This document shows positions 24,467 through 33,892 of a stretch of DNA of 64,000 bases, one piece after another. The notes under the pieces were generated by a model. The model was not told the DNA's origin, did not search any database, and saw nothing but the letters and a program-made list of their open reading frames with translations. The stretch is taken from positions 20,411 to 84,410 of the forward strand of contig DATDZA010000018.1 of the NCBI GenBank assembly GCA_035288865.1, in the 5' to 3' direction. The position numbers were made by a program, and so were the translations under genes. This DNA is from GCA-2688775 sp035288865. Its GTDB lineage: Archaea; Nanobdellota; Nanobdellia; Woesearchaeales; GW2011-AR4. Position 1 is the stretch's first letter; each line of letters starts with the position of its first letter.

Positions 24467-25552
24467 TTATTTTAAATCTTTAAGAATTTTATTTAATTTT
24501 TCTGATAATTTTTTCCAGTCAAAGTTTATAACATCTTCACCATAATCTGGCCTGGAATTATTTTCAAGCTTGAGCATTATCTTCTCGCTGAAATCATCAA
24601 CATTGCCGGGAGAAGCCAGGCTTCCATTATATTTCTTAAGCATAAATGAAACATCTCCGATGTCGGTTGCAACAATCGGAACATTGCATGCCAAGTATTC
24701 CGCTAATTTATACGGGAAGCAGTATTTAGTAAATTCGTTTGCTGTATTTGGAATAACAGCAACATCAGCAGAATTAATTCCCAGAACAACATCCTCCCTT
24801 TTTGGAAAAGCCCTAAATATGATATTTTTCTGCTTTATGTTAAGCCCTTTTTCAATCTCTCCGCTCAGGAGAAGATAGGTATCAGGAAAATCCTGCTTTA
24901 CTTTGCTAAAAGAATGAAGCAGTATATTGGCGCCTTTTAATTTCTCAAGATGGCCAATGTATACTATAATTTTGGATTTTAATGGTAATTTTAATTTTTT
25001 TCTTGCTTTTTCCCTATCTATAGGCTTGAATAAATCTAGCTCAATTCCGTTTTGAATAACGTACGTCGGCTTTTTCCTTGTCTTTGAAACATACTCCTTC
25101 AAACTCTCGCTGACCGTCAGAACAATATCAGCTTCATCAACAGCTTTTTTATGAAAATATGAAACAAAAGGAAACCTGTATGTATCATATGTTTCAAAAT
25201 TATCCTGCAGGTCATATATTAAAGGTAAATGAAATTTTTTTGATAGGTGATTACCCAGAGCACCAATTAACGGGTCAGATGATGCTACAATAACATCATA
25301 ATTTTCTTTTTTAATTAATTTTTTTGCTTCATCGATAAAAGAAAATATTGAAAAAAATGATACCGGGGCAATAAAGAAACTCACACCATTTCTTTTAATA
25401 ATCTTGGATTCTTTTTTTGTATAATCCGGGCATAGAAAATCAATTTGATGCTCTTTTGCCAGATTTTCAAACAATCTTATCTGGCGCCCGAAATAGGTGA
25501 GAACCATGTCCTTATTGGCGCCAAAGCGCTTCATTATGACGAGAATTTTCAT
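24467..25552 (-). CDS. Glycosyltransferase family 4
   Basis: 361 residues, GT-B fold. Recognisable parts are IYDLQDNFET, the YVIQNGIELDLFKPID linker, IVYIGHLEKLKGANIL, and a weak donor-site motif (NEFTKYCFPYKLAEYLACNVPIVATDIGD) with Glu before the Ala-Cys turn. It transfers a sugar from a nucleotide donor in the cytoplasm; the sugar is unknown. It lies 24 bp downstream of the CDP-glucose dehydratase gene and is probably in that operon. Confidence 0.8.
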   Translation of the reverse strand: MKILVIMKRFGANKDMVLTYFGRQIRLFENLAKEHQIDFLCPDYTKKESKIIKRNGVSFFIAPVSFFSIFSFIDEAKKLIKKENYDVIVASSDPLIGALGNHLSKKFHLPLIYDLQDNFETYDTYRFPFVSYFHKKAVDEADIVLTVSESLKEYVSKTRKKPTYVIQNGIELDLFKPIDREKARKKLKLPLKSKIIVYIGHLEKLKGANILLHSFSKVKQDFPDTYLLLSGEIEKGLNIKQKNIIFRAFPKREDVVLGINSADVAVIPNTANEFTKYCFPYKLAEYLACNVPIVATDIGDVSFMLKKYNGSLASPGNVDDFSEKIMLKLENNSRPDYGEDVINFDWKKLSEKLNKILKDLK

Positions 25553-25576
25553 TTTTTTAATTAGATTTTAATTATT

Positions 25577-26560
25577 TTAATTAATATTATTTTTATAATA
25601 ATTTCTGTACCACTCAATCGTTTCTTTCAGGCCTTGTTCAATTGTGTATTTTGGCCGCCATTTCAGCAATTTCTGAGCTTTTTCCGTTGCAAGATACTGC
25701 CTGTCAATTTCATTTTTTGCCTGGCCGAGGATTTTAGGTTTTGTATTTTTTCCCATCAGTTTTATTATTTTATTGTATAAATCAATGACGCTTATGGGTT
25801 TTGAAGTTCCAAAATTAAATGCCTGCCCGACAACTTCTTTCCTATGCAGGTTTTCTGCCAATGTCAAATAAGCGCTGACGGCATCCTTGATGTACAGATA
25901 ATCCCTTTCTGGAGTGCCGTCACTTCTTATCACAGGCTGTTCTCCCAGAAGTACAGTAGTTATCACATCCGGAATAATCCTGCTCATGTTCATATCAGCT
26001 GGGCCGTATGTGTTTGCATTCCTGGTTATAGCTAATGGCAGATTGTAAGTCATAAAATAGCATCTTGCAAGAATCTCAGCGCACGCTTTTGATGCGTCAT
26101 AAGGATAATACCCGTTTAATGGGGATTCTTCGGTGTAAGGCAATTTTTTTTGTTGGCCGTAGGCTTTGTCTGATGATGCAATAATTAATCCTTTAACGGT
26201 CTTTGATAATCTTGAAGTTTCCAGAATGTTCCATGTTCCTTTTATGTTGGATTCGAATGTTGACAGCGGGCTTCTGTTCGCAGGGCCCACAATTGCCTGA
26301 GCTGCAATGTGGAAGACAAACTGAATGTCATATTCATTTATGGTTCTTTCGCAATCATGAAAATTAACTAAATCACCGTGTATAATACTAACTTTATTTC
26401 TTAATCCCAAAACGTCAATGTTGCTTGTTTTTTTAACGTCCCGGACAATTGTTGTTACAACTGCTCCTTTGTCGACCAACGCTTTTGCAATATGGCTTCC
26501 TATAAATCCGTCTGCTCCGGTAACCAGAACATTCATGCCTTTCCAGCTTATTTCAGCCAT
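25577..26560 (-). CDS. rfbG: CDP-glucose 4,6-dehydratase-like SDR
   Basis: 327 residues. The N terminus (SWKGMNVLVTGADGFIGSH) matches the RfbG style, as do SSDKAYG, LNGYYPYDASKACAE (Tyr/Lys catalytic pair) and NANTYGPADMN. It would convert CDP-glucose to CDP-4-keto-6-deoxyglucose, the branch point for dideoxy sugars. The assignment is supported by the overlapping upstream gene, which encodes glucose-1-phosphate cytidylyltransferase (13-bp overlap). GDP-mannose 4,6-dehydratase is the alternative. Confidence 0.75.
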   Translation of the reverse strand: MAEISWKGMNVLVTGADGFIGSHIAKALVDKGAVVTTIVRDVKKTSNIDVLGLRNKVSIIHGDLVNFHDCERTINEYDIQFVFHIAAQAIVGPANRSPLSTFESNIKGTWNILETSRLSKTVKGLIIASSDKAYGQQKKLPYTEESPLNGYYPYDASKACAEILARCYFMTYNLPLAITRNANTYGPADMNMSRIIPDVITTVLLGEQPVIRSDGTPERDYLYIKDAVSAYLTLAENLHRKEVVGQAFNFGTSKPISVIDLYNKIIKLMGKNTKPKILGQAKNEIDRQYLATEKAQKLLKWRPKYTIEQGLKETIEWYRNYYKNNIN

Positions 26561-27240
26561 TTCATTTCTCCTTTATTATAAATTTCATTAAGCTCGATGA
26601 CATCCTTCAGGGTATTCATTGACTTCCAATAACCTTTGTGTCTGAAAGCTGCAATTTGTTTTGATTTTGCCAAATCTCTTAAAACATCCCTTTCCAAATC
26701 GTATCCTTTTTTCATGTATTTGAAAATTTTTTTATTGAAAACATAAAAGCCTCCGTTCATGAAATGTTCTAATTTTGGCTTTTCTTTAAAGCCAATGACT
26801 TCGCTTTTTTTGTTTAATTCCAAAATTCCGAATGGGGATTCAAGATTTACTGCAGTTAATGTAACTGTTTTCTTATTTTTCTTATGAAATTCCAATAATT
26901 TTTTCAGGTCAACATCACTCAAGTCATCGCCGTATGTGACAAAAAAATTATCATCCTTGATTAAGTGCTTCACTTTCTGTATTCTTTCTGCCTTGTTTGT
27001 TTCTGCGCCAGTATCAATGAATTGAATTTCTATTTTTTTTTCATTTTTGAAATATTCTCTGATTTTTTCTCCCTTGTAGCCCAAGCAGAAAACAAAATCT
27101 TTATGGCCAAATCTTTTGTACATCTGAACAAGATGCCATAAAATCGGCTTATTGCCTACATTAATCAAGGGCTTAGGAATTTCCTCAGTATATTCGCTTA
27201 ATCTGGTACCTTTCCCCCCGCATAACACGATAACTTGCAT
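26548..27240 (-). CDS. rfbF: Glucose-1-phosphate cytidylyltransferase
   Basis: 230 residues. Signature VLCGGKGTRLSEYTEEIPKPL, with the RfbF-specific KPILWHLVQMYKRFG and FCLGYKGEKIREYF; metal-binding TYGDDLSDVDL; and TLTAVNLESPFGIL. It makes CDP-glucose from glucose-1-phosphate and CTP. It is slightly shorter than typical RfbF (about 255), mainly in the middle. It overlaps the next gene (RfbG) by 13 bp, and a leaderless promoter precedes it at 27262-27270. Confidence 0.82.
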   Translation of the reverse strand: MQVIVLCGGKGTRLSEYTEEIPKPLINVGNKPILWHLVQMYKRFGHKDFVFCLGYKGEKIREYFKNEKKIEIQFIDTGAETNKAERIQKVKHLIKDDNFFVTYGDDLSDVDLKKLLEFHKKNKKTVTLTAVNLESPFGILELNKKSEVIGFKEKPKLEHFMNGGFYVFNKKIFKYMKKGYDLERDVLRDLAKSKQIAAFRHKGYWKSMNTLKDVIELNEIYNKGEMKWLK

Positions 27241-27261
27241 ATCAGCTAAGGTTAGAATTCA

Positions 27262-27270
27262 GTTTAAAAA
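27262..27270 (-). promoter_or_regulatory. TATA box of the rfbF-rfbG unit
   Basis: Minus-strand CTTTTTAAAC-like box (TTTTTAAAC) centred about 26 bp before the ATG at 27240. Confidence 0.5.
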
Positions 27271-27293
27271 GATTGCGGATTAGATTGGTAGTC

Positions 27294-27944
27294 TTACTTT
27301 TTCTCAGCAACCACAAAATAATAAGTCGGGAACCTCGCTGTTTTATCTAGAAAATCCAGAATGCTGAATATTTGTGATATAATATAAAATGGCCATAAAA
27401 TACAAGTCAATATTTGAATAAACTTCCTAATTTGCTTTGGAAATAATAATGGAATTCCTTTAATTAGTGAATGCAAAATCACAGCAGGCACATTGAAAAT
27501 TCCGCCTATGGTTTCAATTCTTTTAATTTTAAAATCTTCTTCCAATAAGGTTCTTAATCCATATTCTGTAAAGCGGTATTTATCATCGGGCGCATCGTGG
27601 ATTGGATAAAAAAATGGCACTATCAGAATTAATTTTCCGTCATTTTTTAATATTTTATTTATGGATTTTATAACAATAAACGGATTTTTGAAATAATAAA
27701 ATGAATTCACAGAAATAACTTTGTCAAAAGAATTGGATTTGAAGGGAAGATTATTAGCGTCAGAAACGATGTGCGTTCTGGAAGTTTTGTTTATGTCCAG
27801 GCAAACAATTTTTCCTTCAATATCTTCGTGATAATATGGCTTTGAGCCGCAGCCCAAATCAAGAATTTTGTCTGATTTTTTGTCAAACCATTCATTAATT
27901 AATCTTTTTATTTTTTCTTTTATAAAAAAAAATTCCCCTATCAT
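27294..27944 (-). CDS. SAM-dependent methyltransferase (class I)
   Basis: 216 residues. The SAM-binding motif I is ILDLGCGSKPY at about residue 29; CLDIN is the acidic end of strand 2; FDKVISVNSFYYF is motif IV. The C-terminal third is hydrophobic (ILTCILWPFYIISQIF), so it may be membrane-associated. Substrate unknown, perhaps a sugar hydroxyl of a lipid-linked glycan. It overlaps the preceding methyltransferase gene by 4 bp. Confidence 0.8.
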   Translation of the reverse strand: MIGEFFFIKEKIKRLINEWFDKKSDKILDLGCGSKPYYHEDIEGKIVCLDINKTSRTHIVSDANNLPFKSNSFDKVISVNSFYYFKNPFIVIKSINKILKNDGKLILIVPFFYPIHDAPDDKYRFTEYGLRTLLEEDFKIKRIETIGGIFNVPAVILHSLIKGIPLLFPKQIRKFIQILTCILWPFYIISQIFSILDFLDKTARFPTYYFVVAEKK

Positions 27945-28666
27945 TTTATTGCCTTCACAACGATATAATGGCTATGGTAAATATCAATCTTTGATAAAAA
28001 AACCGATATGAAATGCGGAAATGGATAGTATCCAAATCCTTCTGAACTCTTAATTTTGAAATTAAAATCTTTTAATAAGCCAATCAATGCTTTTGTCGTC
28101 ATCACTTTGACATGGTCCAATGTTTCAGATTCCTCTGAAAAAATTTTTTTCATTCTGGCTTTGTTTAATTGTTTTACAATGCCGCAGTCAGATTTGTAAT
28201 CCGGCTTTATTGTTGGGCCGGAAAATGGCTGGATTCCCATAAATAAGGCAAAAACATTATGCCAGCTTGCGAGATTTGGGGTGCCTATAATTACATACCC
28301 ATTTTTTTTTAATATCCTGTGCAGTTCGGAAACAAAAAGTCGCACATTGACCAGATGTTCTATCACATGATAGGCTATTATGACATCAAAAAGATTGTCA
28401 TTGTAAGGCAATTTTTTGTTTAAATCTGAAATCTTAACTTTAATCCCATTTTTTTGAGCTTCCAGCGCCTTGTTTTTATTTAATTCAATTCCGTGCAGAA
28501 ATTTTGTTCCTATAATGCTGCCAAATTTTTTTGTGTTGATTCCGTCCCAGCATCCACAGTCCAGCAGAACTGCATTTTTATATTGCTCAAGCATAGACTC
28601 GGCAGCTATGCCTGAATTTTTTGCAGTATTCTCGTATAGGTTAGAAAAATAATTTCTTAGCATCAA
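27941..28666 (-). CDS. SAM-dependent methyltransferase (class I)
   Basis: 241 residues. Motif I is VLLDCGCWDGINTKKF; IELNKNKALEAQ, FDVIIAYHVIEHLVNV and GYVIIGTPNLASWHN are the usual later motifs. It is not closely similar to the neighbouring methyltransferase, so this is not a tandem copy. It starts directly after a GT2 gene and is coupled to the next methyltransferase by an ATGA-type overlap; glycan methylation is the likely role. Confidence 0.8.
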   Translation of the reverse strand: MMLRNYFSNLYENTAKNSGIAAESMLEQYKNAVLLDCGCWDGINTKKFGSIIGTKFLHGIELNKNKALEAQKNGIKVKISDLNKKLPYNDNLFDVIIAYHVIEHLVNVRLFVSELHRILKKNGYVIIGTPNLASWHNVFALFMGIQPFSGPTIKPDYKSDCGIVKQLNKARMKKIFSEESETLDHVKVMTTKALIGLLKDFNFKIKSSEGFGYYPFPHFISVFLSKIDIYHSHYIVVKAIK

Positions 28667-29551
28667 TTATCTGCCCTCAAACATATCAGCTAGTAATGCA
28701 AATGTCAAAAGCTGAAATCCTATGCTTAGGATTATCACGTCCAGCATCATCAATGCAAGATGTCCCGCAATTCCGGTTGTCAAGTGGAGGTAAATCAGGT
28801 AAACCCCAATTAGGATGCCAAATGAAAAGATTAATGTTCCCAGAACTCCAAAAAATTTTAGTGGCTTGTAATCGCGGTATATCCTTAAAATATTTATCCA
28901 TGCTTTTAATGCATAACTGAATGGGTTGCTTATCAGCCTGCTTTTATCCTTTCTCTTTGCAAAATAAATCGGAACTTCTTTAATTTTAAATTTATTTTTA
29001 GCAGCTCGTATTATCTGCTCCTGCGTGTATGTGTGGTCTGACCTTATTATAACTTTTTTTGCAAAGTCTTTTGTAAACGCCCGGAACCCTGTCTGCGCAT
29101 CTGAAATTTTTATTCCTGCAATGCCGGAAACAACGTCGGAAAATGCTTTATTGCCAAACCTGTTTATCATTGGCATATATTCTATTTTTCCCAAGAATCT
29201 GCTTCCCAAAACCAAATCATACCCTTTATTTATTTCATTAATCAGTATTGGAATCTCATTTGCCTGATACTGCATGTCCGCATCAATGTGCACAATCACA
29301 TCTGCGCCAAGCTCCAAAGATTTTTCTATCTCGGTTCTGAAAGTTTCCGCCAGCCCATAATTTTTTGCGTGCGAATAAACAACCGCTTTTGCGCTCTTTG
29401 CAGCTTTTGCTGTCTTGTCAGAGCTACCATCATCGAGAACGAGAATTTTATAGCTATATCTCTTTTCTTTCATTACCTTATGGATATTGCCAACCAAAGC
29501 GCCTATTGTTTTTTCCTCATTATAGGCGGGAATAGTGACTACAATCATCAT
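28667..29551 (-). CDS. Dolichol-phosphate-sugar-synthase-like glycosyltransferase family 2
   Basis: About 294 residues. GT-A start MIVVTIPAYNEEKTIG, VLDDGSSD, the DxD-type HIDADMQY, and GFRAFTKDFA. Two to three C-terminal membrane helices follow (FGVLGTLIFSFGILIGVYL and a second one). Such enzymes transfer a sugar to polyprenyl or dolichyl phosphate on the inner face. The longest frame starts at 29605, but a TATA box at 29572-29582 is about 27 bp from the ATG at 29551/29548, so the shorter start is chosen. It leads the operon with the two methyltransferases. Confidence 0.82.
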   Translation of the reverse strand: MMIVVTIPAYNEEKTIGALVGNIHKVMKEKRYSYKILVLDDGSSDKTAKAAKSAKAVVYSHAKNYGLAETFRTEIEKSLELGADVIVHIDADMQYQANEIPILINEINKGYDLVLGSRFLGKIEYMPMINRFGNKAFSDVVSGIAGIKISDAQTGFRAFTKDFAKKVIIRSDHTYTQEQIIRAAKNKFKIKEVPIYFAKRKDKSRLISNPFSYALKAWINILRIYRDYKPLKFFGVLGTLIFSFGILIGVYLIYLHLTTGIAGHLALMMLDVIILSIGFQLLTFALLADMFEGR

Positions 29552-29644
29552 GCATTGCAATAAGAAAGTTCGGTTTAAATATGTTTCTAAATTTGTATTA
29601 TTCAATCCAAAAAGCTTTTAATATGCATTAATTTAATTCATTAA

Positions 29645-31705
29645 ATGGTATACCTTTCGATATTAGTATTTTTTGCATTGACGTTTTTTCTCGGATATAG
29701 TGCAACTTCTTTTGTCAAAAACTCCGGGAATTTTCTTGAAAGAAACCTTATGAGAATCGGAATCGGTTTGGCTTTGATTCCGCTTGTGGGGCTAATGCTG
29801 AATATTATTCACGTTCCGATTGACTGGAAAATTATTTTGGGATTGAGCTTGATTTATCCGGTTTATTATGTTATACGATTCAGACCAAAACCGAAGTTTG
29901 AATTCAAGCTTACAAAAGCGGATATAGGCATTTTGGTGATGCTGCTAATTTTCCTTGCGAACTTCTATGTGTACGCTTCGGGCGCATTCCGCTATCCTTA
30001 CCTTGAGGATGATGACTCATGGAGCCATGCGATTGGAGCAAAATATGCATCTGTCGAAAAAAATGTTTTTACGCAGCAAAGGACCCTTCATTATGTTGAT
30101 CCTTATCCTCCGTCTTATGATATGGTGATGGGAATTATGCATCAAGCAAATGATTCACTTTACTTTACATTAAAATTTTTTAATGCTCTAATAATTTCAT
30201 TATCAATAATCTTCTTTTATTTTTTTGTGAATGAGTTATTAGGGAACCGGAACAAGGCTTTGTTTGCAGCTTTCGCCCTTGCATCTGTGCCTGCATTTAT
30301 GTCACATTTCATCTGGGCAATATCGCTTGCAGTTCCATTATATTTTGTATGCTTCTATGCATTAGAAAAGATAAAACAAGACAATAAATGGTGGATTGTT
30401 GCAGGCTTAAGCATGGCAACAACATTTACTGTGACACCAACTCATTCAACTTATTTTGGCCTGATGCTGATTTTGTATGTTGGCTCTAAAATGATTGTAG
30501 AAAGAAAAATTTTATTTTACCATCTCGGGGCTGGAATTCTCGGCGCCTCTTTGTCATTTTTGCTGTGGTGGCTGCCAATGCTGCTCAAGCACGGGTTTGT
30601 TGGTGTACTGGAGGGGATTGGATTCAGCACTGAAATATTGAGCACGGTGGGGAGCGCTGCGGCTTTTAGAGGCACTGGCGATAGGGCATACAATTTTGCT
30701 GATTTTTTTATAGCCCAGAAGCAAAACATGGTTAACAATCCAATCGGCATCGGTATTGTCTTATTTATTCTATTACTCCTTTCGATTATTCTGGCTTATT
30801 ATCTTGTTTATAAAAATTCGAAAAATCTCAAAGAGCAATCAAAAGCAAAATACTATATTCTGAACGGGATTGAAATAAGTTCAATAATTCTTTTTATTAT
30901 CGGAATATTTCTTTTTGTCACCTCCAATAATTATGACATAACCAAAGCCGATCAAATCTGGCAACTGACAAGCCACATGAAGACTACACTTCCGTTCTTA
31001 TTCATTTCATTATTAATAGTAATTTTACTTTTATTTTATCTTTCTGAAAAAATTCCTGAAGAAAGCAGATGGGTTTCAATTGCGCTTGTGTGGCTCTTAT
31101 TTACTTTTTATGCTGTTAATGCGTCCATTTATCCGATAAAATTGTCAGCTTTCAGAACGTGGATGCTTTTTGTAATTCCTTTATGCATGCTGGCAGCAGA
31201 AGCGGCATTTGGAATTATGAATCTCGCCAAGGGATTGGCTGGAAATGCTGCTAAATATATCATACTAATTTTATTGATTGGCGGAATATTTTTTACATCA
31301 ACTCAGCAGAAAATCGCTGTGAATACCTCCCCAAACTGGCCACCGGGTGGATTTTGGACTTCTGCGGATGAAATAACGTCTTACATCTGGATGAAGGACA
31401 ATCTTCCAAAGAACAGCCACGTTTTTACTTTTGCAAATGACGGCACAGTTATTGGGATGGATATGTATACATGTAAATGGTGCGATGAAGTAAAAGAATA
31501 CAAAAAGAACGGATTTAACCAGACAGCGCAGGATACTTATGATTGGTTCAAATCAAATGATTATGATTATGTAATAATCGACGGGCAGACTGTCAGCAAA
31601 TTTGGATTAAATGAGTCCCTCAGCAAATTAAAAGAATTTGAGGCCTCCGGAAGGTTTCACGCAGTTTTTTCCAATAATGGCGGAGTGATTTTTAAGGTAG
31701 CTTAG
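29645..31705 (+). CDS. GT-C superfamily integral membrane glycosyltransferase
   Basis: 686 residues with about 12-13 predicted membrane helices and a soluble C-terminal part of about 120 residues. An acidic motif YLEDDDSWSHA lies at the first external loop, the position of the catalytic acid motif in GT-C enzymes that use lipid-linked donors. The WWDYG motif of the AglB/Stt3 oligosaccharyltransferases is not visible, so calling it an oligosaccharyltransferase is not justified. The C-terminal region includes a WMKDNLPKNSHVFTF segment and a CKWC pair. A TATA-like TTTTAATAT at 29616-29624 fits a leaderless start. Confidence 0.7.
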   Translation: MVYLSILVFFALTFFLGYSATSFVKNSGNFLERNLMRIGIGLALIPLVGLMLNIIHVPIDWKIILGLSLIYPVYYVIRFRPKPKFEFKLTKADIGILVMLLIFLANFYVYASGAFRYPYLEDDDSWSHAIGAKYASVEKNVFTQQRTLHYVDPYPPSYDMVMGIMHQANDSLYFTLKFFNALIISLSIIFFYFFVNELLGNRNKALFAAFALASVPAFMSHFIWAISLAVPLYFVCFYALEKIKQDNKWWIVAGLSMATTFTVTPTHSTYFGLMLILYVGSKMIVERKILFYHLGAGILGASLSFLLWWLPMLLKHGFVGVLEGIGFSTEILSTVGSAAAFRGTGDRAYNFADFFIAQKQNMVNNPIGIGIVLFILLLLSIILAYYLVYKNSKNLKEQSKAKYYILNGIEISSIILFIIGIFLFVTSNNYDITKADQIWQLTSHMKTTLPFLFISLLIVILLLFYLSEKIPEESRWVSIALVWLLFTFYAVNASIYPIKLSAFRTWMLFVIPLCMLAAEAAFGIMNLAKGLAGNAAKYIILILLIGGIFFTSTQQKIAVNTSPNWPPGGFWTSADEITSYIWMKDNLPKNSHVFTFANDGTVIGMDMYTCKWCDEVKEYKKNGFNQTAQDTYDWFKSNDYDYVIIDGQTVSKFGLNESLSKLKEFEASGRFHAVFSNNGGVIFKVA

Positions 31706-31706
31706 C

Positions 31707-32918
31707 CTATTTTTTCACAAAACTTTCATAAACTTTCATTAGTTTCTTTACAGACGCCGATACCGAGAATTCAGCTGCTCTTGCAAGCAATTTCTTCTTA
31801 TTCCATTTTCTATTCATGGCAAGAATTATTTTTTCTGCCAGTTCGCTCACGTCTTTTGGCTTGACTAAAAATCCTACATCACTATTAACCAATTCCGGAG
31901 TTCCAGCAACATTTGTTGCAACAACAGGCTTCCCGCATGCTAGAGCCTCGCATAAAACAACCGGAAGGCCTTCATTCAGACTGGGCAAAACAAATAAATC
32001 GCAGGCATTCATGTAATCTGCGACCTCGTCATTTGTTCTCATGCCAAGAAATGTTATATTGCCGCAGAGATCCAAGTCAGACGCTAGTTTTCTTAAGCCA
32101 GAGTCCAGGTCGCCTCTTCCTATAATCAGGCATAAAATATTTTTTTCTTTTTTAGTTATTATTTTCATTGCCTTGATAAGATATTCTACTCCTTTTCTTG
32201 TGAAAAGATGCCCGACAAAAAGTATTATTTTCTTGCCTTTGGGCAGATTTAGCTGTTTCCTTGATTTGGTATTATCCTTGGGCTTGAATCTATCAAGCCT
32301 TGCACCCATTGGAATTATATGGAACTTTTTATCTTTGATTCCCAAGCTTTCAATCTCCCTTTTTAAAAAATCACTTTGGCATATTATTACATCAGAATTT
32401 CTCAATGTGGATTTAGTCAAAATGCTTGAGGGAAATTCATGCGCAAGCCTGGTTATATCCTCCCCGTAAACTGTGACGCATAGCGGCACGCTGTATTTTT
32501 TCTTTATATGGCTTCCTAACAATCCCTCGCTTAAAGAGCCGTGCATATGTATAATGTCGGGGTCCCATTCTTCAACAATTTTCTCTGCGAGCTTTTTGGA
32601 TGCATAATATGAGAAAAAGCTTTCAAATGGCAGATAGAAATTGAGCAGTTTCAGCTTGAATATAACCCTTGGCATCATGAAATATTTTGGATGGTAAACT
32701 TCCATGCCATTGACTTTTTCTTCGGCAGGAATTTCAGAAAACCTGTGATACGGATTAAAAGCCTTAATTTTTGGGACATAAGCATGAGGAAATATTATCT
32801 TTATTTTACAAAATTTTTTTAATTCATCGAGATGATTTAAAAGAAAAACTGAAGCTATGGGATTATGCTTTGTCGGTAAAGTATGCGTCAAAACAAGAAT
32901 TTTTAATTTTTTACTCAT
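31707..32918 (-). CDS. Glycosyltransferase family 4
   Basis: 403 residues. LTHTLPTKHNPIASVF, HMHGSLSEGLLG, VTVYGEDITR, the hinge ILFVGHLFTRKGVEYLI, and the donor motif EGLPVVLCEALACGKPVVATN (E-x7-E) are clear. It starts 8 bp inside the end of the upstream RmlB gene, so they are co-translated. A retaining sugar transferase; donor unknown. Confidence 0.88.
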   Translation of the reverse strand: MSKKLKILVLTHTLPTKHNPIASVFLLNHLDELKKFCKIKIIFPHAYVPKIKAFNPYHRFSEIPAEEKVNGMEVYHPKYFMMPRVIFKLKLLNFYLPFESFFSYYASKKLAEKIVEEWDPDIIHMHGSLSEGLLGSHIKKKYSVPLCVTVYGEDITRLAHEFPSSILTKSTLRNSDVIICQSDFLKREIESLGIKDKKFHIIPMGARLDRFKPKDNTKSRKQLNLPKGKKIILFVGHLFTRKGVEYLIKAMKIITKKEKNILCLIIGRGDLDSGLRKLASDLDLCGNITFLGMRTNDEVADYMNACDLFVLPSLNEGLPVVLCEALACGKPVVATNVAGTPELVNSDVGFLVKPKDVSELAEKIILAMNRKWNKKKLLARAAEFSVSASVKKLMKVYESFVKK

Positions 32919-33891
32919 CTTTATTTGATTGGCTTTTATCAGCTTTGTTTTCCCACCATCTTTTGTTGGACTTATACCATTCTATTGTCTCGTTCAATCC
33001 GTCTTCAAAACTGTATTGCTGCATCCACCCCAGCGCTTTTATTTTTCTGGTATCCACACTATACCTCCTGTCATTGAATGGCCTGTCCTCAACAAAATCA
33101 ATATGGCTGTCATCTTTTCCAAGTTTTTTTAAAATCAATGTGGCGAGCTTAAGGTTTGACATTTCATCAGATGTTCCAAGATTGTATATTTCACCTATCC
33201 TGCCTTTGTTAAATACCAAGTCAAGCGCATTTGCAAAGTCATTGACGAACATGTAAGTCCTTATGTTTGAGCCGCTGCCGTGCAAGGGGATTTTTTTGTT
33301 CTTCAGGAGCCTTGTTATAAATCTAGGTATTATTTTTTCGGGATACTGGAATGGCCCATAAACATTGTTGCTTCTGACCACTGTTAAAGGCATCCTGTAT
33401 GTCTTGTAATAGGATCTCGCTATCATCTCAGCGCCTGCTTTTGATGCAGAGTAAGGGTTATTGGGGCTTAGTATAGAATCTTCCTTGAAAGAACCTTTTT
33501 CTATATCACCATAAACTTCGTCAGTTGAAACGTGCAAAAATTTTTTTATTTTATTTAATCTCGCAGCCTCAAGCAAAACATGAGTGCCATAAGTGTTAGA
33601 CATTGTAAATATCAGCGAATTGCCTATTGAATTGTCAACGTGGCTCTCTGCAGCTAGATGCACGACGCAATTGACATCTTTAAGAAGTTTAATCAGGAAT
33701 TTAAAATTACAAACATCGCCATTTACAAATTTATAGTTCTTCTTGTTTTTTATGTCATCAAGGCTTTTTAAGTCTGCCGCGTAAGTGAGCTTGTCTAAAT
33801 TAATTATTTGATGCTCAGGATACTTATTAACCATGAGCCTTGTAAAATTACTGCCCATGAATCCTGCGCCGCCTGTTACTAGTATTTTCAT
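32911..33891 (-). CDS. rmlB: dTDP-glucose 4,6-dehydratase
   Basis: 326 residues. TGGAGFMGSNF binds NAD; HLAAESHVDNSI, HVSTDEVYGD (Thr, Asp, Glu of the dehydratase site), NNPYSASKAGAE (Tyr, Lys) and VYGPFQYPEKIIPRFI are RmlB hallmarks. It converts dTDP-glucose to dTDP-4-keto-6-deoxyglucose. The matching RmlA activity is probably the C-terminal domain of the fusion at 51886-53769. No RmlC or RmlD was recognised in the window, so the product may go to the DegT aminotransferase (53780-54907) instead of to rhamnose. Confidence 0.85.
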   Translation of the reverse strand: MKILVTGGAGFMGSNFTRLMVNKYPEHQIINLDKLTYAADLKSLDDIKNKKNYKFVNGDVCNFKFLIKLLKDVNCVVHLAAESHVDNSIGNSLIFTMSNTYGTHVLLEAARLNKIKKFLHVSTDEVYGDIEKGSFKEDSILSPNNPYSASKAGAEMIARSYYKTYRMPLTVVRSNNVYGPFQYPEKIIPRFITRLLKNKKIPLHGSGSNIRTYMFVNDFANALDLVFNKGRIGEIYNLGTSDEMSNLKLATLILKKLGKDDSHIDFVEDRPFNDRRYSVDTRKIKALGWMQQYSFEDGLNETIEWYKSNKRWWENKADKSQSNKDE

Positions 33892-33892
33892 T

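Noticed and set aside
29645..31705. Calling this GT-C enzyme AglB (oligosaccharyltransferase)
   Set aside because: The WWDYG motif was not found, so the specific name is not supported.
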